Source of the DNA: Chitinimonas sp036961565
GTDB taxonomy: Bacteria > Pseudomonadota > Gammaproteobacteria > Burkholderiales > Chitinimonadaceae
Length of the DNA: 64,000 bases
Direction: 5' to 3'
Assembly (NCBI RefSeq): GCF_036961565.1
Contig: NZ_JBAMDD010000002.1
Span: 310,001 to 374,000, forward strand
Position numbers and translations under genes: made by a program. Shown here piece after piece: positions 43,361-52,124 of the stretch. Below the pieces are notes generated by a model. The model searched no databases. It was not told the origin of the DNA and was given only the letters and a program-made list of their open reading frames with translations. Within the stretch, counting starts at the first letter, position 1, and each line of letters starts with the position of its first letter.

Positions 43361-46156
43361 TTAGAAGAACTTGTAGGTAGCGCTCAGGCTCAGATAACGA
43401 CCGTAGGGGTTGTGGAAACCTGGGTTGTAACCGATCGTGGTGTTGTCAGGATCATATGGCGCGTCGCGATCAAAGACGTTACGCAGGGTACCGCCGATGG
43501 TCAGATTCTTCACGCCTGTGTAGGTCATGCCCAGGTCAAACGTGGTCCAGGAGTGGACCTTGCAATCAGGGAACATTGCCTGATATGCGGCAATACCACC
43601 ACAACCGCTCACACCGTCGCCGTAGTACCAGCCATCGGTATAGTTGATACGGCCGTTCACCGAGTATGGCCCCTTGGACCAGGTTGTAGCCAGCGTGCTC
43701 TTGAGGCGCGGCAGTTCACCTGCAGGGCCGTAAGCACCAGCGTATTCCACAAACTCATCACCAGCAAACTGGGCCTGCTTGTAGCTGATCAGGTAGCTGG
43801 CGTTGAAGTTGCTGCTCAGGCGACCGAACTCACCCAGGTTGTTGCGCAGGTTCAGATCCAGATCGACACCCTTGACGCGGGATTCACCCAGATTGAAGAA
43901 CTTACGCACGGTGCTGATGATAGGACCGGTGTTCGGGATAATGTTGCCGTTGGTATCACGCAGCCAAGTATCCGGATTCTGGTTACGGGAAATCTGATCG
44001 GCGTAGCGCGACTCACCACCTTCATGGAGTTGATCCATGATGTACTGCGAGCTCAGACGGTCGATCTCATCCTTACGGCGAATCTGGTAGATATCAACCG
44101 TGCCGTTGAAGTTCGCCGACGGCGCAAACACCAGGCCGAAGGTGAAGCTCTTGGACTTCTCGGGCTCCAGATCCGGGTTGGCAGCAATACGCGAGGAAAT
44201 GCTGCGGCCGGTGGTGCACTCACCCGTATCGCGCGATGCGGGATCGATGGTGTTGGCAGGCACGTCCGGGAACTTGGAGGTACCGCAACGCAGCGGGTCA
44301 ATGATGGTATTGAAGGACTGCACGCTGGACTTGGAAATCTGGGTCAGGCCAGGCGCGCGGAAACCTTCAGCATACGAACCACGGACAGCCAGGGCACCGT
44401 TGGGCGTCCATTTCAGACCAAGCTTGGGGGTGGTGGACGAACCGTAGTCACTGTAGCGGTCATAACGCACGGCAGCCTCAGCTTCCAGCGTCTTCAGCAG
44501 CGGCAGATTGAACTCACCAAACACCGAACGCACATTACGGCTACCGTCAGCTGCGGACGAACCCAGACCAATAAACTCGGCATTAGCCAGGCGGGCATCC
44601 GGCGTCACCTTGATGGATTCGCGACGGGCTTCAAGGCCAACTGCTACGCCAATCGCACCGCCAGGCAGGTTACCGAACTCGGTGCTGCCCTTCAGGTCGC
44701 CGATGCTGACTTCGGTCTCACCAGTGTAGAGCTGATCAGGACTGATCTTGGCAATCGTCGCCGCGCTGTTGTTGCCAAATGGGCGGTAGCTCAGATCATT
44801 GATTGCGCTCTGCAGCTCGTTTGCCAGCAGCAGACCACGCGAAACGGCTTCACGCTCAGCCTTGCTGTACATCGCCCCTGCATTCCAGTCCCAACCGAAG
44901 TGCGATCCATCCAGGCCCAGCACAACACGGGTCGATTCGTTCGTCACCGAATCAGACGATGGGATATCGCCAAAACGGTAGCGCACCGCAACCTGGCGGG
45001 TATTGTTAGGCGTGTACTGTGTGTAGGTGGGGTTGTTGTACGGATTGTCCGGGTGATTGGCGGGCAGCACAAAGGTAAACGACTTGCGCTGACCATCCGT
45101 GGTAAACCAGGTGCTGCCAGTCTGGGCAACGCTACGTGGGTTGGAGCGGTATTCAGCTTCGACCCTGTTGTAGCCGACCTCGGCAAACGCATTCAGGTTT
45201 TCACCCAAGGAGAACGAAGCACGGGAGAAGACCGCACCGGTGTCGGACTCAGAAACAGCATCCAGGCCCTTGAAGAAGTCCCAGCGGCAAGTCGTACCGA
45301 CCTTCATCGAGGTCGGGCAGCGGTTATCCGCCACACCTAGCACGGTAAACGCGCCGCTACCTTGGGTGCGCTCGATATAGTAGTTACCAGGGTACGCCAG
45401 CGACGATGCCGACGGATCCAGACGGGCATCCAACTGGTAGTAAGCATCCTTCTTGATGGCGTGCGCCTTGCTCAGCGGGGTCGCTTCGCGATGGCGGTAC
45501 TCAGCCGACACCATCACATTGAAACGATTGCTGACAGGGTCGCCAAAGCCTACGCTCAAGTTGCCCGACTGATTGCCGAAACCACCATTGAGCGAGCCGC
45601 CGCCCGACAAGGAAGCCTGGGCACCTTGGTAATCCTTGCGCAGGATAAAGTTGATCACACCGGCGATGGCATCAGAGCCATACACGGCCGAGGCGCCGTC
45701 CTTCAGAACTTCCACACGCTCAATGGCTGACAGCGGAATATTGTTCAGGTTGTAGAGGCTGGATTGCCCGGTGTTCGGGTCGGCATAGGCCGCAGGCGCC
45801 ATACGGCGACCATTGACCAGCACCAGTGTGGAAGAAGAACCCAGGCCACGCAGAGACGAGGTTGCCACGCCCGAAGCAAAGCCAGTTCCGGAATCCAGGT
45901 CATCCAGGCCGCCCGAACTGATAGCCGGCACCAGCTTCAACAACTCGGAAGTGGTCGTCACGCCAGTCTTGCGGATCTCCTCACGGCCAATAACCTGAAT
46001 GGGAGACGCAGATTCGGTCGAAGTACGCTTGATGTTGGAGCCCGTCACCTGGATCTTTTCGACCTTGACCGGTGCCTCTTCGGCAAGGGCAAACTGGCTT
46101 GCACCACCAGCGATGCCAACCAGCAGCAGCGCGCGTGTAATCTGATTCAGCTTCAT
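43361..46156 (-). CDS. TonB-dependent receptor 1
   Basis: A 931-residue outer-membrane receptor. After a signal peptide (ALLLVGIAGGASQFALA) comes the plug domain with the pattern VEKIQVTGSNIKRTSTESAS, TLVLVNGRRM and VEVLKDGASAVYGSDAIAG. The rest is a 22-strand barrel ending in ATYKFF, the aromatic BAM recognition end. This plug type is common in large receptors for peptides or complex polymers in Xanthomonadales and related groups. GGGAG precedes ATG 46156. An S9 peptidase gene stands upstream in the same direction, separated by a terminator. Confidence 0.93.
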   Translation of the reverse strand: MKLNQITRALLLVGIAGGASQFALAEEAPVKVEKIQVTGSNIKRTSTESASPIQVIGREEIRKTGVTTTSELLKLVPAISSGGLDDLDSGTGFASGVATSSLRGLGSSSTLVLVNGRRMAPAAYADPNTGQSSLYNLNNIPLSAIERVEVLKDGASAVYGSDAIAGVINFILRKDYQGAQASLSGGGSLNGGFGNQSGNLSVGFGDPVSNRFNVMVSAEYRHREATPLSKAHAIKKDAYYQLDARLDPSASSLAYPGNYYIERTQGSGAFTVLGVADNRCPTSMKVGTTCRWDFFKGLDAVSESDTGAVFSRASFSLGENLNAFAEVGYNRVEAEYRSNPRSVAQTGSTWFTTDGQRKSFTFVLPANHPDNPYNNPTYTQYTPNNTRQVAVRYRFGDIPSSDSVTNESTRVVLGLDGSHFGWDWNAGAMYSKAEREAVSRGLLLANELQSAINDLSYRPFGNNSAATIAKISPDQLYTGETEVSIGDLKGSTEFGNLPGGAIGVAVGLEARRESIKVTPDARLANAEFIGLGSSAADGSRNVRSVFGEFNLPLLKTLEAEAAVRYDRYSDYGSSTTPKLGLKWTPNGALAVRGSYAEGFRAPGLTQISKSSVQSFNTIIDPLRCGTSKFPDVPANTIDPASRDTGECTTGRSISSRIAANPDLEPEKSKSFTFGLVFAPSANFNGTVDIYQIRRKDEIDRLSSQYIMDQLHEGGESRYADQISRNQNPDTWLRDTNGNIIPNTGPIISTVRKFFNLGESRVKGVDLDLNLRNNLGEFGRLSSNFNASYLISYKQAQFAGDEFVEYAGAYGPAGELPRLKSTLATTWSKGPYSVNGRINYTDGWYYGDGVSGCGGIAAYQAMFPDCKVHSWTTFDLGMTYTGVKNLTIGGTLRNVFDRDAPYDPDNTTIGYNPGFHNPYGRYLSLSATYKFF

Positions 46157-46508
46157 AACTTGTATTTCTCCCAATGGAACCACTGCCGGTGGTCGACAAC
46201 CCTCAGCAGCGAACACACAAAAAAGCCAAGCGACCTCGCCCAGCAAGCAGCGACGTCAATCTCCCTGATGAGCCATAGTACCCTCAGCCTTCCCGGCTTT
46301 TGCAGCATTTTCGTTACACATTTCACAGTTTGTAGCGACTACGCAACGAATTTCAGAGAAAGCTAATACCAGCGCCAAATGCCCTGACAAACCTAGACAA
46401 CCCAATGGTGGACAATCATCGCCAAGTGCCGTCAAAGCCAGAGCCTGCGGTACACGCAAAAGCAAAAGCCCCGGTCAAAAAACCGGGGCTTTGCGCTACG
46501 CGTGAAGC
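46157..46508. other. Region between S9 peptidase 2 and receptor 1
   Basis: The region has the peptidase terminator at its right end and about 300 bases of leader and promoter for receptor 1. A TACAAA box preceded by GTAGTCGC on the minus strand (near 46332-46345) is a possible -10. No gene of its own is supported. Confidence 0.45.
46466..46493 (-). terminator. Rho-independent terminator of S9 peptidase 2
   Basis: On the minus strand AAAGCCCCGGT and ACCGGGGCTTT form an 11-bp stem with a six-base T-rich loop, then TTGCTTTT. It separates the peptidase from receptor 1. Confidence 0.9.
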
Positions 46509-48470
46509 TTAGCTACCTATATGCTTCTTCAAGAATGCCTCTACGGCGGAATAGAACAGCTTGATGTTCTTCATCTTGCCAAAACCATGCCCCTCGTCAT
46601 CGATTACCAACCACTCGTAAGCCTTGCCGTTGGCCTTCAATGCATCCCGCATGCGCTCAGCGTGCACCAGCGGCACCCGGCGATCCAGTGCACCATGGGC
46701 AATCAGCACCGGTGCCTTGAACTTGTCGGCATTCTGTAGCGGCGAGGTCATTTTCAACTGTGCCTGATCGGTCTTGGGATCGCCAACAAAGGTAGCCATG
46801 GCACCGTGCTTCACGTAGTTGCTTCTGGCATAGTCAGACCATTGCACATCAAACTTCATTTCAATATCCGACACCCCGACCATATCGACGCCACACTTGT
46901 AGAGATCGGGGTCCTTCACCAGGCCCATCAGGGTGGCATATCCACCATAGCTGCCGCCATAGATGCAGACGCGGTTCTTGTCGACCACACCACTGCTTAC
47001 CAACCAATTCACGCCATCAGTGATGTCATCCTGCATGGCCAGCCCCCACTGCTTCCAGCCGCTACGCTGATGCTTCCAGCCATAGCCGCCAGAGCCCCGA
47101 TAGTTGGGCTGCAACACAGCATAGCCACGCGAGGCCAGAAATTGCACTTCCGGGCTCCAGCCCCAGGAATCACGCACACCAAAAGGGCCGCCATGAATAT
47201 TGACCACCAACGGCAACATCTTTTCAGCCTTCCCCTTGGGCAAGGTCAGGTAGGCAGGAATCGTCATACCATCGCGGGCCTTGTACTGCACCGGCCGCAT
47301 AGGCGAGGTCTTGTCAGCATCCAGCCAGGGGGCGGCCTGCGCGACCTCCTCCATCTTGAGCGTCTTGGTATCCAGCAAATAGTAGCTGCCCTGATCCACA
47401 TCGCTTACCGAATAGATGGCAATACGCCCATCCAGATCACCGGCAAGATAGTTGATCCTACCCTTGAGCGTTGCATCCACCTGCTCACTGAGCTTGGCCC
47501 AAGCCCGGTCAAACCAATAGATCTCTGGCTTTTCCGCATCCAGCGCCAAACCAATCACCTTGCCCGATGCAGCTCGAATCAGATCGGCATTGCTACCGTC
47601 AACGTCGACCAGATCATGGGCCAGCAACTTTTCGCCAAGAACCTGAGTCTCCATGTCCAGCGTATGCAAGGCAAACTTGCTGTCTTCGCCACGAACAGCC
47701 ACAAAGGCTGTCTTATCATCACTGTCCAGCCCCAATACATCCCACTCACCCTGCTGACCCTCCTCAAACTCCTTAATCAGTTTCCAACCCTGCTCCTTGG
47801 ATGCTCGGTGGTAAATCTTGGTCATGGTCAATGCGTGCTTATCATCCACCAGATAAGCCAGACGTGCCTCTCCCTTGCTATCTGGCAAGAAGCTAACAGT
47901 CTCGCCGGGAGTAGCAGGATTATCGAACGTCTTCAGCACACCCTTCTCTGTCTTGGAGTTGACCACATAGAGGTCAATCGCTTTGCTACTACGGTCATTA
48001 TTGACCATCAGCACATTGTCCGAACCATCGCTCAGTACGCCAACCAAGCTATGATTCGACTTGAACCGGCGCAGTTCACTCCCGTCCTTGTTCACGGCCA
48101 CCACGCCTCCCCAGCTCTCTGCCTCGCCAGAGCCGGCAAGTGCATCACCCTGGGTAAAAATCAGGCGCTCATTGTTGACCCAGAAAAAGCGTGCGACATC
48201 TATCTCCTTGAGATTGGTCAGCACCTTGATCGCCTTGCCCTCCAGATCAATCACAGCCAGATTGCGCCTGTCATTAACCGGCACCAGCACCGCCATGCTC
48301 TTGCCATCCGGTGACAATCGCATCTGCATGAAGCTAGGCCGAGCAAATAGTTTCTCAATTGCGTTCCAAGGCTTCACCACGACATCAGCCTTGGTATCCG
48401 CTGCTGCGTTAGCTGCAACAGGTGCGACACACAGCATGCCAAACAGCAGCGCCGGAAAGATTTTCTTCAT
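46509..48470 (-). CDS. Exported S9 peptidase 2
   Basis: A 653-residue prolyl-oligopeptidase-family enzyme with signal peptide (ALLFGMLCVAPVAANAA), an N-terminal propeller-like domain and a C-terminal hydrolase. Triad: S507 in YGGSYGGY, D596 in GALDRRV and H628 in DDEGHGFG. The stretch WKQWGLAMQDDITDGVNWLV is nearly the same in the third enzyme at 55 kb, so the two are close paralogues. AAGG precedes ATG 48470. Divergent from receptor 2, it probably cleaves peptides imported by the receptors around it. Confidence 0.94.
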   Translation of the reverse strand: MKKIFPALLFGMLCVAPVAANAAADTKADVVVKPWNAIEKLFARPSFMQMRLSPDGKSMAVLVPVNDRRNLAVIDLEGKAIKVLTNLKEIDVARFFWVNNERLIFTQGDALAGSGEAESWGGVVAVNKDGSELRRFKSNHSLVGVLSDGSDNVLMVNNDRSSKAIDLYVVNSKTEKGVLKTFDNPATPGETVSFLPDSKGEARLAYLVDDKHALTMTKIYHRASKEQGWKLIKEFEEGQQGEWDVLGLDSDDKTAFVAVRGEDSKFALHTLDMETQVLGEKLLAHDLVDVDGSNADLIRAASGKVIGLALDAEKPEIYWFDRAWAKLSEQVDATLKGRINYLAGDLDGRIAIYSVSDVDQGSYYLLDTKTLKMEEVAQAAPWLDADKTSPMRPVQYKARDGMTIPAYLTLPKGKAEKMLPLVVNIHGGPFGVRDSWGWSPEVQFLASRGYAVLQPNYRGSGGYGWKHQRSGWKQWGLAMQDDITDGVNWLVSSGVVDKNRVCIYGGSYGGYATLMGLVKDPDLYKCGVDMVGVSDIEMKFDVQWSDYARSNYVKHGAMATFVGDPKTDQAQLKMTSPLQNADKFKAPVLIAHGALDRRVPLVHAERMRDALKANGKAYEWLVIDDEGHGFGKMKNIKLFYSAVEAFLKKHIGS

Positions 48471-48610
48471 TACCTTGCCCTCTATTCTCACAAGACCAGC
48501 ATCAAAAATTTAGCCCGCGCCGCAAGCCGCTAATCTGTCTTAGTGGCAGCTCGCACAGGCGCATCACTCTATGCAGGGATAGGCCACACGCACCTTGCCT
48601 TAAACCATGA

Positions 48611-48637
48611 AAAACGCCGCGCAATGCGCGGCGTTTT
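48611..48637. terminator. Terminator-like hairpin inside the divergent region
   Basis: AAAACGCCGCGC and GCGCGGCGTTTT form a perfect 12-bp stem with a three-base loop, T-runs on both strands. No gene ends here, so it may end a small RNA from 48471-48610 or attenuate the peptidase leader. Confidence 0.75.
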
Positions 48638-48674
48638 GTACTGGAAAAGTATAGCACCTGTATGGTGGCGAACC

Positions 48675-48690
48675 TCGTGCTTGAGCACGA
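48675..48690. promoter_or_regulatory. Operator-like palindrome
   Basis: TCGTGCTTGAGCACGA has perfect 7-bp arms with a two-base centre, typical in size of a dimeric repressor site. Confidence 0.5.
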
Positions 48691-48712
48691 TAGCTGTAGG
48701 TAACATCCCCTG

Positions 48713-48739
48713 CGAGCCATCGCTTGCAGCGATAGCTCG
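48713..48739. promoter_or_regulatory. Interrupted 27-bp palindrome
   Basis: CGAGC and ATCGCT pair with AGCGAT and GCTCG with one mismatch and a TGC centre. Operator or RNA hairpin. Confidence 0.5.
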
Positions 48740-48861
48740 AACTGTCACGCGCACAGAACATCGGGCATAAAAATGTTGTAAATAAGTAACACACCGCTTG
48801 ATTAATTCGTGAATGCGGCACCAATGATGACGTACACCTTATGACTACGTAGTATTCGCCC

Positions 48862-48898
48862 CCCGCCGATTGGCTGTAGCTATCAGCCTATCGGCGGG
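48862..48898 (+). promoter_or_regulatory. Leader hairpin before receptor 2
   Basis: CCCGCCGAT pairs with ATCGGCGGG (9 bp), then a T-T mismatch, then GGCTG pairs with CAGCC around TAGCTAT. It ends 41 bases before the receptor ATG and would lie in the 5' leader if transcription starts near the palindrome ACTACGTAGT at 48844-48853. No U-tract follows, so it is not an intrinsic terminator. Confidence 0.6.
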
Positions 48899-48939
48899 AA
48901 CAGCGAACATTTTGTAGTTTCTGGGGAGTTAATTTAGTT

Positions 48940-51753
48940 ATGAAGATGAAGTACTTGGCCTTGGCCATAGCAACTCTGGGTTACACCGGCCACGTCCACG
49001 CCGCCGACACCGCCACACCGATTGAAAAGATCGAAGTCACCGGCTCGAATATCAAGCGCCTGAGCAAGGAAACTGCGTCCCCAGTGCAGGTCGTCTCCCG
49101 CGAAGACATACAGCGCACGGGCGCCAATACCTTCCGAGAATTCATCGACACGCTGTCGTCCTCGACTTCAGCCCTGAGCGACATCGGTGGTAGCAGTTCT
49201 TTTGCCAGCGGCTCGTCCGGCGCGTCGTTGCGCAACCTGGGCAAGGCTTCGACCCTAGTACTGCTGAACAGCCGCCGCGTCTCCAACTACGCCTTGGGCG
49301 ATGGCGCGCAAGAAAACTTCGTGAACCTCGATGCCCTGCCTACCGAAGCCATCGAGCGCGTTGAAATTCTCAAGGATGGCGCTTCTGCCATCTATGGCTC
49401 CGATGCAGTTGCAGGCGTGATCAACATCATCACCCGCCGCAACTACACCGGTCTGAAGCTGAAGGCTTCGCACCAGCAGTCTGTGGATCAAGGCAAGCTG
49501 GAGCAACAGAACGCCAGCATCACCGCCGGCTTTGGCAACGCCAATGAGGATCGCTACAACGTGCTGGTCAACGCCGATTTCTATCAGCGCAATGACTACA
49601 CATTCAGAGACCTGTTTGGTGAGAGCAACAAGACCGCGCTGGCCTTGAACCCCAGCATCGGCACCTTCTCGACATTCGCCTTCCCTGGAAACCTGATTGG
49701 TGGCGGCCAAACCGGCCCTTTGACTGGCTGTGCTCCCAGCATGATTCAAGGCGGCCTGTGCCGCTTCGATCAGTGGGCACGCATCGGCGCCGTACCCAAG
49801 TCCAAGCGCGCCAACTTCTTCAGCTCAGGCGAGTTCCGCTTCAGCGACGACCTGAAGGCATTCGGTGATATCAGCTACTCCAATATCAAGACCGAGTACA
49901 AAGGCACACCTCCGGCTTACGGCGCTGCCTTAGGCACCACCGAATGGGCAGCTGCGGATGGCTCCATCCAGATATTCACCCCTCGCGGCCTCCCTGCCCA
50001 GCACCCCCTGAACCAGTCGGGCTCCGAGATAGAGTTCCGTTATCGCTTTGCCGATGCAGAGCCTCTGCTAGGCACGAAGGTTGATTCGGACCAGTACCGC
50101 TTCATGGGTGGACTGAAGGGCATTGCCGGCAACTGGGATTGGGAAACTGCTGCTGGCTATACCTACGCCAAGACTGTCATGACCCAACGCAGCCAATACA
50201 GCCGCAAGGGTTTCAAGGAAGTCATTGGCGACTACGACATCGATGATCCACTGTTCTTCAATAAGGCCTATAAGATCGGCCAGCAGAACAGCTATGAAGT
50301 GCTAAATAAGCTCTTCCCGCAATATGTAACCCAAGGCGAGACCTCACAGTCCTTCATCGACGGCAAGTTCTCCAACTCGGCGCTGGCTGAACTACCTGCT
50401 GGCCCCTTGGGCATAGCAGCCGGTTTCGATCTGCGTCGCGAGGACTATGAAAGCAAGGATAGCGATATCCTGGCCAAGGAAGCTGACTTGGTTGGCCGCG
50501 GATCGTCCGCTGCGAGCGGCTCCCGCACCTATGGCGCAGCCTTTGTCGAGCTGAATGTCCCTGTATTGGATAAGCTGGAAGCCCAGTTGGCTGCGCGCGT
50601 CGACAAGTTCGAGAACTTTGATGCCCATGTCTCGCCCAAACTGGGCCTGCGCTTCCAGGCTTCCCCCAGCCTGATCCTACGCGGTACCTTTGCCGGTGGT
50701 TTCCGTGCGCCCAACCTGTTGGAATCCAGTGATTCTGAGCTGCGCGCCTTTGCGCCCGGGCTGTCCGATCCCCAGCGATGCGATGCGGCAACCAACGTCT
50801 ACAACTCGCTGAATGCCGATGCGGATGCCTCCACCGACCCCACCGAAGCGGCCATTCTGCGCGCCAAGGCTGAATCGGTATACGGCGACAGCTGCTCGTT
50901 CTCGCTGGCCTCGCGCACCAAGTCCAACAAGAACCTGAAGCCCGAGACCTCGGACAGCAAAACCTTGGGCTTTGTATTCGAACCAGTCAAGGGCTTCAGC
51001 GTATCGGTAGACTACTGGCATATCGCTCGCAAGAACGAGATCAACAGCCGTAGCGCCCAGGAGGTACTCAACAACGAGAGCAACTTCCCAGGCCAAGTCA
51101 CCCGCGCAGCCGCGTTGACCGCGCTGGATATCGAGATGAACCAACGTTATGCCGGACGTGCCGACCATCAGATCAGCGCTCATAAGCTGACCGGTATTAC
51201 ACGTACTTACGAGAACATCTCCAAGACCAAGACCTCGGGTTACGATATCGACCTGCAGACTTCCTTCCGCCCCTCCGGCCTCGGCAAGCTGGATGTCGAC
51301 CTTAGTGCCACCTACACCAAGGACCTGTATTCCTGGTCCGACGAGCTGAAGGCCTACGGCGACAATCTGGCGGGTCGTTATGGTTACTCACGTCTGAAGT
51401 CGGTCTTGTCAGCAGACTGGTCTTATGGCGTGTATTCAGTTGGTGTACGTACCAACTTCTCTTCGGGTTATGCGCTGCAGGATGACTACACGGACACGAC
51501 CTATTCGCCAGCAGGCTGCGCCCGCTTGCGCTACACAGCAGCACAATGCCGTGTCGGTTCGCACACCACAGTTGACTTGGCGTTGGGGTACACCGGCATC
51601 AAGAACCTGAATCTGATGCTGAACGTGAAAAACCTGATGAACCGCGACGAGCCACTGGACCTGCGCCAGTATCGTAGTGATGCGACCGAAACGCATTCAA
51701 ATGCGCGTCAGTTGCGCATGGTCAAGGTCAGCGCCGACTATAAGTTCTATTGA
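48940..51753 (+). CDS. TonB-dependent receptor 2
   Basis: A 937-residue outer-membrane receptor with signal peptide (LALAIATLGYTGHVHAAD), plug pattern IEKIEVTGSNIKRLSKETAS, TLVLLNSRRV and VEILKDGASAIYGSDAVAG, and a barrel ending SADYKFY. Two disulfide-capable Cys pairs occur in extracellular-loop regions (GCAPSMIQGGLC; GCARLRYTAAQC). GGGGAG stands upstream; ATG 48946 is a possible second start. It is the first gene of a plus-strand series with receptor 3 and S9 peptidase 3. Confidence 0.93.
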   Translation: MKMKYLALAIATLGYTGHVHAADTATPIEKIEVTGSNIKRLSKETASPVQVVSREDIQRTGANTFREFIDTLSSSTSALSDIGGSSSFASGSSGASLRNLGKASTLVLLNSRRVSNYALGDGAQENFVNLDALPTEAIERVEILKDGASAIYGSDAVAGVINIITRRNYTGLKLKASHQQSVDQGKLEQQNASITAGFGNANEDRYNVLVNADFYQRNDYTFRDLFGESNKTALALNPSIGTFSTFAFPGNLIGGGQTGPLTGCAPSMIQGGLCRFDQWARIGAVPKSKRANFFSSGEFRFSDDLKAFGDISYSNIKTEYKGTPPAYGAALGTTEWAAADGSIQIFTPRGLPAQHPLNQSGSEIEFRYRFADAEPLLGTKVDSDQYRFMGGLKGIAGNWDWETAAGYTYAKTVMTQRSQYSRKGFKEVIGDYDIDDPLFFNKAYKIGQQNSYEVLNKLFPQYVTQGETSQSFIDGKFSNSALAELPAGPLGIAAGFDLRREDYESKDSDILAKEADLVGRGSSAASGSRTYGAAFVELNVPVLDKLEAQLAARVDKFENFDAHVSPKLGLRFQASPSLILRGTFAGGFRAPNLLESSDSELRAFAPGLSDPQRCDAATNVYNSLNADADASTDPTEAAILRAKAESVYGDSCSFSLASRTKSNKNLKPETSDSKTLGFVFEPVKGFSVSVDYWHIARKNEINSRSAQEVLNNESNFPGQVTRAAALTALDIEMNQRYAGRADHQISAHKLTGITRTYENISKTKTSGYDIDLQTSFRPSGLGKLDVDLSATYTKDLYSWSDELKAYGDNLAGRYGYSRLKSVLSADWSYGVYSVGVRTNFSSGYALQDDYTDTTYSPAGCARLRYTAAQCRVGSHTTVDLALGYTGIKNLNLMLNVKNLMNRDEPLDLRQYRSDATETHSNARQLRMVKVSADYKFY

Positions 51754-52124
51754 TTACGCTTGGGATCCTGAGGATACCCCCGCAGTATCATGCTTGACTT
51801 GCAAGGCCCTCGTTCTTCGAGGGCCTTTTTTCTATCAACGGATCGAGTATCCGAGCGCACTTGGCCGCATACATAAATACAACGGCTTCTTGCCCCAAGG
51901 CTTGCCTCAGCTCTGCACCAGACAGACAAAGTTTCACGCCATGTAGCCTGCCCAACGAAAGCCCCCATCGTCGCCATAAACCAACACTAGCACTGCAATA
52001 AGGAGACAATATTTCTCCTGAACCACACCTGAATGGTAGCTTGCACGGGTTGCGAAATACGCACGAATGCCTATCTGGCAATTCAGGAAAACCCGCCTCG
52101 CACACCTTAGGGGAGTATCACCAG
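51754..52124. other. Region between receptors 2 and 3
   Basis: It holds the receptor 2 terminator and about 290 bases that must include the receptor 3 promoter. A small hairpin AGGAGA...TCTCCT lies at 52000-52018. No gene is supported. Confidence 0.5.
51803..51832 (+). terminator. Rho-independent terminator of receptor 2
   Basis: AAGGCCCTCG and CGAGGGCCTT form a 10-bp stem with a TTCTT loop followed by TTTTCT. Confidence 0.92.

Larger units (their letters stand above)
48471..48939. promoter_or_regulatory. Divergent control region of the receptor/peptidase locus
   Basis: This 469-base region contains no gene but five palindromic elements: a terminator-like hairpin (48611-48637), TCGTGCTTGAGCACGA (48675-48690), CGAGC...GCTCG (48713-48739), ACTACGTAGT (48844-48853) and a leader hairpin (48862-48898). 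On the minus strand TATACT lies near 48647-48652, upstream of the hairpin. Both flanking genes, S9 peptidase 2 and receptor 2, must be controlled from here. Confidence 0.7.
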
